Source of the DNA: Solicoccozyma terricola
Taxonomy: Eukaryota > Basidiomycota > Tremellomycetes > Filobasidiales > Piskurozymaceae
Assembly (NCBI GenBank): GCA_001600875.1
Contig: BCLD01000001.1
Span: 2,185,452-2,249,451, forward strand
Direction: 5' to 3'
Length of the DNA stretch: 64,000 bases
Below, piece by piece: positions 12,801 through 26,517 of the stretch. Position 1 is the first letter of the stretch. Every line of letters begins with the position of its first letter. Position numbers and translations under genes: made by a program. The notes below the pieces were generated by a model. The model was not told the DNA's origin. It saw only the letters and a list, made by a program, of their open reading frames with translations, and made no database searches.

Positions 12801-15800
12801 ACGTATAACCAGATGGTCGAACTCATCAACAAAAATCCAGCGATCTCGACTTTGATGACGGATTTGCGAGGCCTTGCTCAAGATCTGATCCTCAGAGGTG
12901 AGTTTTGGACTTGCAGTGCAGACGGAGTCCTCGCTGATGGAGTAATTACGCAGGTTTCAATCTTCGATGGGAAACAATTCCCTTTTATGCCTATCAGAAA
13001 ACTTTGCCCGCTGGCCTGGACCGCAACGAGGACACGTCGTTGGGTTATTTCAAGGAATTCAACAGTCTGGCGTCGTCCATGCAAGTGAGTTCTGGGTTAT
13101 GAGACTTGTCGTTCTCCTACCGACTGTTATTGACATTGGCCGCCTACAGGAAAAGATCACGAGCTTGCTTGAGGTTTGGGAGCAAGTCAATAGCGCTGTA
13201 GAAGAGCTAGAGACATGTTCCTACGTCTATGATGATTTCCGAGGGATTCTTCTCCGCATTCAAAGCGTCGTGAGTCATACTGTGCTCGGATAGGTATCTT
13301 TAAATGTAGCTGACGATTTAAAATGCAGATCGATCGTCTCAATCTCGAAGGGTTCGCAAACCTCGACCCATGGGTTTTGCAGCTTGAGCAACGTATCCGC
13401 ACAATCCTAGTCCGGAGGCTGACCACTGAAATTTTGGCTTGGTGTAACAACTTCCAAACCGCTGGACAAGACAATCACCAAACTCCCCATGATATATCTC
13501 TACCCGTTGCAGGTGCCGATACAACAGACGTCAGGGCCATCATCCCAGTAGTACACGAGATTCGCATCCGTAATCAAGTGCTTTATCTCGAACCTCCGCT
13601 CGAATCTGCAAAAGCTATTTGCTTGAGGGGCTTGCATGCGATTACCGGTACTATGGCTTTCGCTTTCAGATAACAGTAGATAATCAAACTGAGACCGTTT
13701 GCCCTCACAGGTGTCATCTGCGATCAGACGAAACTGAAAAGTACGAGATACGAGCTGACGTTGCAGATGCAGCCCGCTAGCTTTGGGGATAATTCTTACA
13801 GCTCGTTGGTGCGTGTCAAATGATTCTTTTCGTAGTGCTTATGGTGGTTGTTTACATACCGCAATACACAGCTCTGGGAGATTGACGAACAGACATTGCG
13901 ATTGCCACTGTCGATTATTGCCGATAAAATAGAGGTGAGTTCTGCATCTCGCCTGGCAACGAGTATCTAATTCCCGGCCCCTCAGACTGTCCGCGAATAC
14001 GTGGAAAAATGGCTTCAATTCCAGGCATTGTGGGATCTTGACAGTGATTTCCTCTACGACGTGAGTGTGTTCACTCAGATAAGAGCTAGGTTTCGATGTT
14101 GATCAGCCGCCGCCTGCCTCTTAGCGCCTTGGAGACTCTCTCACATCTTGGGCACAGCTTCTCACCGAAATTCGGGACAGCCGTTCGACTTTTGACACAT
14201 CCGAAACTCGCAAAGACTTTGGAGTCTGCATTGTAGACTACACCAACGTCCAGAGTAAGGTCAATACCAGATACGACACTTGGCAGAGGGAGATTCTCAT
14301 CAAGTATGGGCAAAAGCTCGGGATGACCATGCGGGATGTGTACGGTGCTGTTGTACAAGCTCGTCACGATCTCGAGCAGCAATCCATCGAAGGAACGACC
14401 ACTGCGCAAGCTGTCGTATTCATCACCTTCATGCAAGAACTCAAGCGCAAGGTTACGAATTGGTCTCCGCAAATCGGCAACTTTACGAGAGGTCAGCAAC
14501 TTCTGGAACGTCAGAGATTCCCCTTCCCCAGCGACTGGCTTCATGCCGACCGATTGGAGAGTGAATGGCTCGCATTCACTGAGATTATGAGGCGCAAAGA
14601 TGCGTCAATTCAAGAACAGCTCGGCGGTCTACAGCTCAAGGTGATAGCCGAGGAAAAGATCATCGACTCTCGCATCTCAGAACTGCAGTCTGATTGGGAG
14701 GCCAACAAGTAGGTTCGACTTCAGACGCTCGATTGCAGCCCAATCTAACAGGCATGCCTTTTCCAGACCCATCCAAGGAGGCATCAAAGTCGAGGTAGCG
14801 ACCAAAACAATCAATATATATGAGTCGCGTTTGATAAAACTGCAAGACGACCACAACCTCGTCTCCGGTGCGAAATCCGTGAGTGACCACATCCTAGACT
14901 TCCACGAGGGCATTCACGAATTGTTCATTTGCTTCCACATAGGCGCTGGAGCTGGGTAACAAGCGTGATCAGCGACTGGCTCCTATTGCTGAAGAACTTC
15001 GTGACTTGAAAGCCGTATGGATCGCGTTATCTGGCATTTGGGATCAATTGCAGGAACTTCGAGACTCTGCATGGAGTACCGTCCAGGTAAATGATTGATT
15101 CTCAATCCTGCATCCTGGTTCGTGTTGATACTTACCAAAAACCACCCACAGCCCCGCAAATTGCGCCAATTCTTTGACGGAATCCTTTCGTCCACGAAAG
15201 AAATGCCCAGTCGCATGCGACAGTATGCAGCGTTTGAATACATTCAAGATGTCCTCAAGGACTTGCTGAAGAGCAATGCGCTGATTTCGGACCTGAGATC
15301 TGATGCTCTGAGAGAGCGACACTGGCGACAGCTCATGCAGATCATGAGAGTCGGAAAGACGGTTAGACTCTCATCGTAAGCAGGAGTATCACTTGCCATA
15401 GATCCTCACTGACCACATCCTTCTATCACTCAGCATGACCCTCGGTGACGTTTATGATCTTGATCTCAAAAAGAACGAGCAGGCCATCAAGGAAGTAGTT
15501 TTGCAAGCGCAGGGCGAGGTGAGTGTGGCAAAAGTTATCGACCAACTCCCACTCTTACTGAAGATCGACCTTCTCTCGTCAGATGGCCCTCGAGGAATTC
15601 TTGCGTGAAGTTAAAGACACGTGGACGTCTTATAGCTTGGAACTAGTCAACTACCAGAACAAGTGCCGGTTGATCAGGTACGTTGTAGCTCTGATGACCT
15701 CGACTTGACACCATAGCTGATTGTCATTGAGCTGTGAATTGCAGAGGGTGGGATGAACTGTTCGCCAAATGTGGGGAGCATTTGAGTTCTTTGGCCGCTA

Positions 15801-18800
15801 TGAGGTTGTCACCGCACTATAGGGGTGAGGACAGATGACTCTCGTGCCCTGAATCCTATGCTGATTTGCGGTAAATTGCAGTCTTTGAGCAAGATGCGTC
15901 TAGCTGGGAGGAGAAATTGAACCGCGTGCATGTCCTTTTCGGTGAGGTCAAGGCCAAGGCCAAGCAAGTCCAGGTGTATATGCTGATCATACTATCCCGC
16001 AGACATATGGATTGACGTGCAGCGGCAATGGGTATATTTAGAGGGCATATTTTCAGGCTCTGCTGATATCAAGCACCTCCTGCCTATTGAGAGCACTCGA
16101 TTCAGCAACATCAACTCCGAATTTATGGCTGCCATGAAAAAGGTGTACAAGTCACCGTTGGTCGTGGATGTTAGCAGCATTCCAGGCATCCAGAAGACGC
16201 TTGAAAGGCTCGTTGAGACTCTTGGAAAGATTCAAAAGGCCTTGGGGGAATACCTCGAGAGGGAAAGATCGTCTTTCCCAAGATTCTATTTCATCGGCGA
16301 TGAAGATCTGCTAGAGATCATTGGCAACAGCAAAGACATGGTACGCACCCTGAAGCACCTGAAAAAGATGTTTGCTGGCCTCTCGTCAGTCATCCTGGAC
16401 AAGGACGTCACAATGATCAAGGGTATGGTCGCGGCCGAGGGTGAAGAAATTCCTTTTCCAGCACCGATCGTATTGGCAAATTATCCTCGGGTCAACGACT
16501 GGTTAACACAGTTGGAAAAGTCCATGCGTTCAACACTCGCCCAGATGCTTGGAACGTCTTTATTCAACCTGAGCAAGCTATTCGACACCCCCAATACACC
16601 GACGGCGGAGTCCCTCTTGCAATGGATCGAGACGACACCTGCTCAGCTGTCCATTCTTGCCTCCCAGGTTTTGTGGACTCGCAAAGTCAGCAAAGCCTTC
16701 GAAGCCGAATCGTCTCCAGCTGACGAATTAGACCGCATTGAGTGGTGTCTTGGCGTATTGGCGGATGCCGTGCTCAACGATCTCCTGTCTCTGCAGCGAC
16801 GGAAGTGCGAACATCTCATCACGGAACTCGTTCATCAGCGAGATGTCGTTCGAACGCTCGTCCTTGACCGCATACATTCCACCGCCGACTTTGCGTGGCT
16901 GTATCACATGCGATATTACTTTGACGAATCCGCCGCAGACCCTCTCCTTAGTTTGACGGTCGAGATGGCCGATGCTTCGTTCGTTTACGGCTTCGAATAT
17001 CTTGGTGTGCCTGACCGGCTAGTCCAGACGCCGCTTACAGACAAGTGTTTCTTCACTCTAACGCAAGCCTTGAATAACCACCTCGGAGGATCACCATTCG
17101 GGCCGGCGGGAACTGGTGAGGCATAAATTCATTATTGGAATTAGATTCAGAGCTGACAAGACCTGGAGTACAGGAAAAACGGAATCCGTGAAATCGCTTG
17201 GCCTTCAGTTAGGCCGCTTCGTCCTGGTCTTCTGCTGCGATGAGAGCTTCGATTTCCAGGCAATGGGCCGGATTTTCGTCGGTCTATGTCAGGTTGGCGC
17301 ATGGGGTTGCTTTGACGAGTTCAACAGACTGGAGGAGCGCATGTTATCCGCTGTGTCTCAGCAAATACAGAACATTCAAGAAGGTCTACTTAGCGCATCC
17401 AGCACAGAGGGCACTGAGATCGACATCGTAGGCAGGAAGTTGAGACTCCATCCTAAAACTGGTAAGCGGTGTCGATAGCGCTATGCGGTAGTTTTCATTG
17501 ACAGCCTCTGTTCGGTTAGGAATTTTTATCACAATGAATCCTGGATACGCTGGGTAAGTCTCGGTGGTTTGAGTTCTGTCTCTCATCAAAGCTCATCTCA
17601 TTCCTTGGTGACAGTCGGTCCAACCTTCCCGACAACCTGAAGAGTGAGTAGGCTTTCGTCGTTAGCTCCATTGCAGGGTCTGATACCAACGTTCTCCTAT
17701 ACAGAGCTGTTCAGAGTACGTCGTTAGAACTACATGGAGTATCCTGACAATAACCATCCTGCGTTTCCTGCAGAGTATGGCAATGACCAGACCAGACGGT
17801 CAGCTTATTGCGCAAGTCATGTTGTTCTCTCAAGGATTCCGGTCGGCAGAAGCAATTGCCCGAAAGATCGTCCCGTTCTTCAAGCTATGCGATGAACAGC
17901 TCTCGAAGCAGCCTCACTATGATTTTGGTCTACGTGCTCTCAAAGCAGTGCTGGCTACCGCTGGTACACTCAAGCGGCAAGCGGTGCAGAACGTCAAGGT
18001 CCTCGAGGAGGACATTTCTGGCTTCGAACAGGGCCTTACAATGCGAAGCATCAAGGAAACTCTCGTGCCAAAGCTGGTGACCGACGATGTTTTGCTCTTG
18101 ACGAGTTTGCTTGCAGACGTCTTCCCCGGGGTGGAAGCAGCTCCGGCCGACCTTGCCTCTCTCACTCAAGCCATCGCGCAGGTCTGCAACGAGCGTCACT
18201 TAATGATGGGTGATGTTTGGATGGCTAAGATTATACAGCTCTATCAAGTCCAGCAAACATCGCATGGGCTTGTGATGGTTGGACCCCCAGCCAGTGGGAA
18301 GTCTCGTGCCTGGCAGGTTTTGTTGGCAGCACTTGAAAAGCTGGACAACATCGAAGGCGTTACATATGTCATCGACCCGAAGTCCCTGCACAAGGATTCA
18401 CTCTACGGGACCTTGGATCACACCACTCGAGAGTGGAGCGACGGACTTTTCACCCATATCCTTCGCAAAATTGTGGACGACGTTCGCGGAGAGAGCTCTA
18501 AGCGACATTGGATCATCTTCGACGGAGATGTCGATCCTGAATGGGTCGAGAATTTGAACAGGTGAGGAAATTGATGCGGGCGAGATAGGCTTGTGATTTG
18601 ATGAAGTCTTCTGCCGCACAGCTTACTGGATGACAACAAGCTACTCACCCTACCCAACGGAGAACGTCTCAGCTTGCCGCCAAACGTGCGTATCATGTTT
18701 GAGGTCGAACACCTCCGCTATGCGACTCTCGCCACAGTCAGTCGATGCGGTATGATTTGGTTCAGCGACAACGTTGTCTCTCGAGAGATGATATCTCAGA

Positions 18801-21800
18801 ATCATCTCAAAAGACTCCAGAATGTTCAATTGGAGCTCGAGGACGACGAAAGGCCACAAGGACACCATCTTAGCACTGGCCCTCTTCAGAGTGCTTCTCA
18901 GGAACAACGGCAGATCGCGGCGATTCTTGAGGTGTACTTTGTGACCGGTGGCATCGTCTATCAGGCATTGGACTTCGCTGCTTCCATGCCACACATCATG
19001 GACTTCTCCGAGGCGCGTTGCCTGTCCACCCTATTCTCTTTGCTTAACACGGTTACTAGAAGGGTGCTTACACATCAACAGCAACATTCCGACTTTGCAA
19101 TGACGAAGGAACAGGTTCAGCGCTACGTCAATAAAGCTCTCATTCTGAGCATTATCTGGGCCCTTACTGGAGATGCGTCAGCCAGTGCCCGATCCCGACT
19201 CAGCGAGTTTGTGACCGCACGTAGTAGTGTCGACCTCCCGACCGAATTAAGTAAGGAGCGGACCATCATTGATTTTGACATAGACCTTCCGGCCTCAAAC
19301 TGGGTGGCATGGCAGACGCGAGTGCCGACTATCGATATCGACACACACGCTGTCACATCTGCCGAGGTAGTCGTGCCGACAGTAGACACTGTCCGCCACG
19401 AAGAAGTTCTCTACTCATGGCTAGCGGAGCGCAAACCCGTCATACTATGTGGACCACCGGGATCTGGCAAAACAATGACACTCTTCAGCGCACTTCGAAA
19501 GCTACCCGATGTCGAGATCGCCGGTCTCAATTTCTCGAGCGCAACAAGTCCCGAACTCATTCTGAAGACATTCGAGCAGTATTGTGAATACAGAAAGACA
19601 TCAAATGGAATAGTACTCTCGCCGTTCTCTCCAGGCAGATGGCTGGTGGTATTCTGCGACGAAATCAATTTACCAGCTCTGGACAAGTACGGCACTCAGC
19701 GTGTCATCTCATTCATGCGGCAAATGATCGAGTCCGGCGGCTTTTGGAGGGCATCAGACCTTAGCTGGATTCAATTGGACCGCATCCAGTTCGTGGGCGC
19801 ATGCAACCCCCCCACTGACCCAGGTCGTATTCCTCTCAGCCAGCGATTCCTGCGACATGCTCCCGTTGTCATGGTGGATTACCCAGGCAGAATCTCACTG
19901 CAACAAATCTACGGGACATTCAACCGAGCTCTTCTCAAACTTGTGCCAACTCTTCGGGGATACGAGCAAGCACTGACTGGCGCTATGGTTGATTTCTATG
20001 AGGCATCAGCGTTACATTTCTCAGCAGATCAACAAGCCCACTATATCTATAGTCCTCGAGAGCTGACGCGATGGGCAAGAGGTATTTACGAGTCCCTGAA
20101 GCCTCTGGACGGCTTGGATGTAGAGGGTTTGGTACGAATCTGGGCACACGAAGCCTTACGCTTGTTCCAGGACCGACTCGTCCACCAGTCCGAACGGTCC
20201 TGGACCGACTCCGAAGTCGACGCTGTCGCTTTAAGACACTTCCCGAACATCGATCACCGAAAGGCTCTCGTGCGACCAATCCTGTTTTCAAACTGGACGA
20301 CAAAGAATTATGTTCCTGTCGACCGCGAGACCCTGCGAGAATACAGCAAGGCGAGATTGCGAGTATTCCACGAGGAGGAGCTGGATGTTCAACTCGTTCT
20401 CTTCAATGATGTCCTCGATCACGTTCTGCGAATCGACAGAGTGTTCCGCCAGACTCAAGGGCATTTGCTGTTGATTGGAGTTAGTGGTGCGGGAAAGGTA
20501 AGCTAGTTCGTCGGTGAGCCGGTGATGTGATTTCCCGCTTACCACATTATACACAGACAACCCTGTCTCGCTTCGTAGCTTGGATGAATGGTCTTAGCAT
20601 CTACCAGATCAAGGTGTCGAACCGTTATACTGGAGAGGATTTTGACAACGATCTGCGGCAGGTCCTTCGTCGTGCGGGATGCAAGGCGGAAAAGATCTGC
20701 TTCATCATGGACGAGTCGAACGTGCTCGACGCTGGATTTTTGGAGCGGATGAATACCCTTCTTGCTAACGCAGAGATCCCGGGACTGTTTGAAGGCGATG
20801 ACTACGCAGCACTGATGACGGCGTGCAAAGAAGGGTCACAACGAGACGGCCTCATCCTCGATTCACCAGAGGAGCTGTATCGATGGTTCACTCAGCAAGT
20901 CGCCAAGAATTTACATGTCGTTTTCACGATGAATCCGCCCCGCGATGGACTGGGCGGTAGGGCGGCCACATCACCAGCACTATTCAATAGATGCGTGCTC
21001 GACTGGTTCGGAGATTGGTCTGACGAGGCGCTCTTCCAGGTTGGCATGGAGATGACCTCTCGGCTTGATCTGGATCAGCAGGGATATGTTCCAACGGAGT
21101 CCTTCCCCGTAGCCTACCGACAACTTCCACTTCCCCCGAGTCATCGATCCGCTGTGATCAATGCGCTGGTGGCTGTTCATCAGAGTGTTCAGCAACTGAG
21201 CAATCATTTCGTTAAGAAGAATGGCGGTGGCAACTTCGCTACTCCCAGACATTTCCTTGATTTGTGAGTTTTGGGATTAGCTCGGTGCCATGGTTATTTC
21301 TGACAGCATTGTACTCAACAGCATCGGCCAATTCGTCCGACTGCATACACAAAAACGAGAGGAACTCGAGGAAGAGCAACGTCATCTTAACGTAGGCTTG
21401 GAGAAGCTTCGCACCACTGTCCTGCAAGTCGAGGATCTGCGAGTCAGCCTTACGGCAAAGGAGCGCCTTCTCAAAGCAAAAGACGCCCAAGCAAACACCA
21501 AACTACGTCAAATGGTTGCTAATCAACAGGAAGCAGAGGCTAAGAAGATAGCATCCATCCGCATACAAGCGGCACTGGCCGAGCAAGATCGCATGATTGA
21601 CGAACGCAAGTCTGCAGTCATGGCCGAGCTAGCAGAAGCTCAACCTGCTGTTGAACAGGCTTCTTCGGCGGTTGGAAACATCAAGAAACAGCATCTTGCC
21701 GAGGTCAGGACGATGCCTAACCCACCAGAGGCCGTCAAAATTGCCATGGAGTCAGCTTGCTCTGTCCTGGGACATCAAATCGACAGCTGGAAGACGGTGC

Positions 21801-24800
21801 AAGGTCTCATCCGTCGAGATGACTTCATCTCAAGCATCCAACACTTCGACACAAACAAAATGTCGAAGGCTGTGCGAGATCGAATGGAGAGGGATTACAT
21901 CGGCAAGCCGTCGTTCAATTACGAAGTGGTGAACCGAGCTAGTCGGGCGTGTGGGCCTCTCGTCCAATGGGTTATCGCTCAGGTTCATTTTTCCGGAATC
22001 TTGGATAAGATAGAACCCCTTAGGCAGGAAGTGGAGGCACTCGAACACGAAGCTTATACAACCAAAGAGCAAGCAATTGTTGCCGAAGAGACGATTGCCC
22101 AGCTGGAAGAGAGCATTGCGGGATTCAAAGAGGAATACGCAGCTCTGATTAGCGAAACGCAGGCACTCAAGGGCGAGATGGAGCGCGTTCAAGCCAAGGT
22201 TGACCGCAGCATGACCCTCATCTCGAGTTTGTCATCTGAACAAGAGCGGTGGGATGCCGGAAGCAAGACCTTCGAGGCTGAGATGAGTACACTCGTTGGT
22301 GACGTCCTGCTGTCAAGCGGGTTCATCGCATACGCTGGATATTTCGACCAGCACCATCGAGAACGTCTCTGGACAGAATGGTCTGAACACTTGGCTGCTG
22401 CCGGTATTCGCTTCAAGCATGGCCTGTCTGTTCAGGAATATCTGTCGACTGCAGATCAGCGACTGCAGTGGCAAGCTGACGCGTTGCCAAACGACTCACT
22501 AAGTATCGAGAACGCTATCATGCTCTCGTCTTTCCAAAGGTATCCGCTGGTGATTGACCCCAGCGGGCAGGCGGCGGCATACATCACCAACACTTATCGG
22601 GACCGCAAGATCGTAGTGACCAGCTTCTTGGATGCGGCCTTCCTCAAGAATCTGGAAAGCGCGTTACGATTTGGCAACCCAATCCTCATCCAGGACGCTG
22701 AAAGCCTGGACCCGATCCTAAACTCCGTTCTCAACAAGGAGATGCATCGAACCGGAGGACGAGTCCTTGTCCGCTTGGGCAATCAGGAGATTGACATTTC
22801 ACCTACTTTTACGCTGTTCCTCGTCACTCGCGATCCGACCGCAGTGTTTTCACCCGACATCTGCAGCAGAGTCACTTTCGTCAACTTCACCATGACTCGA
22901 GCCAGTTTGCAGAGTCAGTCGCTGGACAAGGCTCTTACCGCGGAAAGACCGGAGACGGAGACCAAGCGCAAGGATCTCATCAAAGTTCAAGGCGAGTTCA
23001 GGGTCCGTCTGCGGCAGCTAGAGCGAGCTCTTCTACAAGCATTGAATGAATCAACTGGCAACCTCCTCGATGATGATGCGGTCATCCGAACTCTAGAAGT
23101 GCTCAAGAACGAGGCGAAGGAGATTGGGAACAAGGTGCAGCAGACCGACACGACCATGCATGAGATCGAGCAAGTCACAGCCGAGTACATGCCTTTAGCA
23201 CAGGCTTCCAGCGCCATCTACTTCATGCTCGAACAGCTGAGCGAGGTTCATCATTTCTACCAGTTCTCGTTACGCTATTTTCTCGACATCTTCGAGTCGT
23301 CTCTTCTACGTAATCCCAACTTGGACATGGTCGAAGACCCTCGTTTGCGCCGGGACATCATCTTGCGAGACCTCTTCGTATTTACATTCCAACGCACTGC
23401 TCGGTCTCTCCTCCACGAAGACTACCCTGTGTTGGCTCTCAACCTCGTCCGGCTGAAGTTGAGGATTAGCGGTGATTCAGCAACGGCAGACGAGCTGGAT
23501 GAGCTGCTGGAATCGGATGGCGTTCAGGACGGATCGTCGGCCGCTGTAGACATTGCCTCTGTGCTACCGAAGGACGTGGCGGCAAGACTCAGCGGACTCA
23601 GACATCTGCCTGACTTTCCGAGCATCTTCCAACACATCCTCCAGCATCCCGATCTTTGGAGACTGTGTATGCAGTCGGATCGTCCCGAGAGCATCATCCC
23701 CTTCATCGGTGTTGATTTGCAAGGTGAGCTGGTATTCTTGGCTGCCCCCGATGATGTATCGACTGACCAATCCCCTTCTCAGGTGTCCGTGCGACAGCCA
23801 GGACTGCGCTCATCATACAATGCCTGCGACCCGATCGTTTACCTGAGACAATATCGGCAATTGCCAACGACGCTTTCGACATCGACCTCATGGCCATTGC
23901 ATCGTATGATCTGCAGACTATCATTGCAAAAGAAATTCCAGCTTCAACACCGCTCGCACTCTGCTCGGTCCCCGGCTTCGATGCAGGTTACAAAGTAGAA
24001 GCGCTTGTCCAGGCGACTGGCTCCCACTGCATCGCTGTAGCCATGGGCTCGGATGAGGGAATCGCACTCGCTGACCGCGCGATAGCGAATGCCGCGAGGA
24101 CTGGATCGTGGGTTCTATTGAAAAACACTCATTTGGCTTCGGGATGGCTTGCCCAGCTGGAGAAGCGCCTTCAAACCATCACCCCTCACAAGGATTTCCG
24201 TATGTTCCTCACGATGGAGACCTTGCCGTCTGTGCCCGTCAGCTTACTTCGACAAGCCCGGATTCTCATGAACGAGCCGTTGCCCGGTGTTCGGGCCAAC
24301 ATCATGGACACTCTTATCAGCATCCCTGAACAACGACTGCAAAGTGGACCAGCCGAAAAGGGAAGGCTGTACCTTATGCTGGCCTGGCTGCACGCGGTTG
24401 TTCAAGAGCGTCTGCGCTTCACCCCTCTGGGCTGGTCCAAGGTCTACGAGTTCAACGACGCCGATCTGAGCGCCGCCCTTGCTACTATCGATAGCTGGCT
24501 CAACCGTGTCGCCAAAGGAAGAGCCAATATCGGACCTGCAAATATACCATGGTCAGCGCTACGCAGTCTGCTAAAGCACGCCGTGTATGGTGGGCGGGTC
24601 GATTCCGATTTTGATCAACAGATCTTGGACACCTTCATAGATGCTCTCTTTCACCCGAAAGTCTACGAAGCCAACTTCGCTTTGGTAGAAGGAGACGATC
24701 ATAGCGCGACCCTATGCCTACCGGAAGGCACTAGTATGGATTATTTCAAGGCCTGGGCAAAAAACCTTCCGGAGAAGGAGCCAGCCTCATGGCTCCACCT

Positions 24801-25938
24801 ACCAGCGGCGGGTGAAAAGACAACTGCGATGTTGCAAGGTGAGAGCGACCGACGACGTACTCACTTTTCTCAAAATTGACGATTTTCGCTGCAGGCCGCC
24901 GTCTGATGTCCAAGCTGCATGTCATGAAGAGTGATGTTGACTTTGATGAGGAGCCGATGAATGAGCAGGGCAAGGAGCAGCGACCGGCGTGGATGGCGAC
25001 ACTTCAGTCTCAGTGCGAGGCTCACTATGAATCTCTAAAGGTGACTGACGCGTTTGCGGCATCAATGGGCAAAATCTGACGTCTGTTCTTGTGGCAGGAC
25101 CTTGAATTACCGGCGAAGCCGGAGGTGCAAGGAGACGTTTTGTCTCGCTTTTTTTCTCGAGAGCTCGCCATTGGCTCGCGGCTTTTGAAGCAAGTGCTGT
25201 CGGACCTCTCGATTGTGACAGGAGTCTGCTCAGGTAACATCAGGCCAACGAATGACTCGAGAGCATTGTGCTCATCGCTTGCGAGGGGTGAGTGGGCAGC
25301 TTGAATTCTGGACATACAGCTGGATATTGACTGACATGACAATTTATAGGCATACTACCGGCAACATGGAAACTGTATGCAGTACGACGTCTCATGCCGG
25401 TATCTCAATGGATGTCAAACTTCAAACGTCGAATCGACCATCTCCACCACTTGGCATCCAGCCTTGAATCGGTAGATATCGGCTTGCTGTTCCAACCGGA
25501 AGCATACATCACCGCCACTCAGCAAGCGGTCGCTCAACGTACCAGATTGTCGTTGGAGCAGCTCAAAATGAGTTTCGAACCTGTCACCAGTGGCGACGCC
25601 GATGCATTCGTGCTGACGGGTTAGTCGTAGGCTGACAAGAAGCTATCGATCGGTGTACTGACCTTAGTTGTGCTCTCCCAGGCCTTGTCATTGAAGGAGG
25701 ATCTTTCGTTGGTGGTGCGCTCAAGCTCAATGACGGCGAAGAAGTCTCCGCAGGGCCGTGCCAGATCCGCTGGCAGCTTGCCGAGAACGTAGCAGCATCT
25801 TCCGAAGGGACTGTGACTCTACCTCTCTATCTGAATGGCGACAGGGACAAGGTGCTAGTAGCAGTGGACGTGGAAATCAGCGGCGCGAGCAAATCTTTGG
25901 TCATTCAGCGGGGATGCTGTTTCAAGGCTTCGATGTGA
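9879..25938 (+). CDS. DYN1: Cytoplasmic dynein heavy chain
   Basis: This is the motor subunit of cytoplasmic dynein, which drives minus-end-directed transport and nuclear positioning. The coding span is 16 kb with about 37 short introns by my count, giving roughly 4,600 residues, the usual size for this family. The order is as expected: N-terminal tail (9879 to about 15,900), linker, AAA1 with P-loop GPAGTGKT and Walker B GCFDEFNR (about 17,090-17,340), AAA2 GPPASGKS (18281-18304), AAA3 GPPGSGKT (19451-19474), AAA4 GVSGAGKT (20477-20559), antiparallel stalk with microtubule-binding tip (about 21,340-22,200; tip near [20 protein letters not shown]), AAA5, AAA6, and a C-terminal domain ending [12 protein letters not shown]. 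Introns interrupt the AAA1 P-loop (17116-17173, GTG/KT) and the AAA4 P-loop (20498-20556, GK/TT). An 11 nt exon lies at 17705-17715. No frame break was found. The start ATG at 9879 opens [20 protein letters not shown]. Confidence 0.95.
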
Positions 25939-26517
25939 TGGGCAAAGGAGAGGTAGATGCTTTACGAGGCTTTGTTACGATGTGCTACGACTATGACGTT
26001 ACGATAGATCTGTACGATGCGAGCCAAGTGGATTGCTGCTGACGCCCGAGGACGCGGTGCTGCCTCTCCCTCACTTTCCGCCACCGTGAGACCCGTCGCA
26101 GCCTGTTTTGCCCGAAGGACCAGTGTTCGCGTTGCGAGGTGACAAGCCAGACGAGTGGTTCATCAGGGGGATAGATTCCAAGTCACTAGCCACCATCATC
26201 CTCAGTCCGGTGCAGACGTCTCCTCTTCTCCCTTCCATCAGCTCTCCGCAGCTAGCAATCTCAATACCGTATCTGAGCCCCCCCGCCTTCGAGCTGTCAC
26301 GCGGACGTTCTCACGGCAATACCGATATTTGCAGCAGCCTTGCTATTGACGGTGAGCGTGGATGAGGGCAGAGATCGGACCAAATACTGACTGTACTCCA
26401 TGACTATCGTGTAGAACCAGCACCGACTCATGTAGGGTTTCTTGTAGAATCGGCGCGCATTGTTCGAACATCGCTGACTTGTCCAACGCCGCTTTCTTTC
26501 TCTAGGGTGCAACGAGG
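25939..26517. other. Spacer between dynein and the 1828-aa gene
   Basis: About 580 bp with a short open frame (from 26108) that does not resemble a known protein. It is probably the leader and promoter of the next gene, possibly with a leader intron. Nothing else is recognised. Confidence 0.4.

Noticed and set aside
21322..22100. Long coiled-coil protein as a separate gene
   Set aside because: It is the antiparallel stalk of the dynein heavy chain and is in phase with flanking exons.
26108..26365. Short open frame just after dynein (MPEGPVFALRGDKPDEWF)
   Set aside because: No splice path links it to dynein or to the next gene and it has no recognisable domain; treated as leader sequence.
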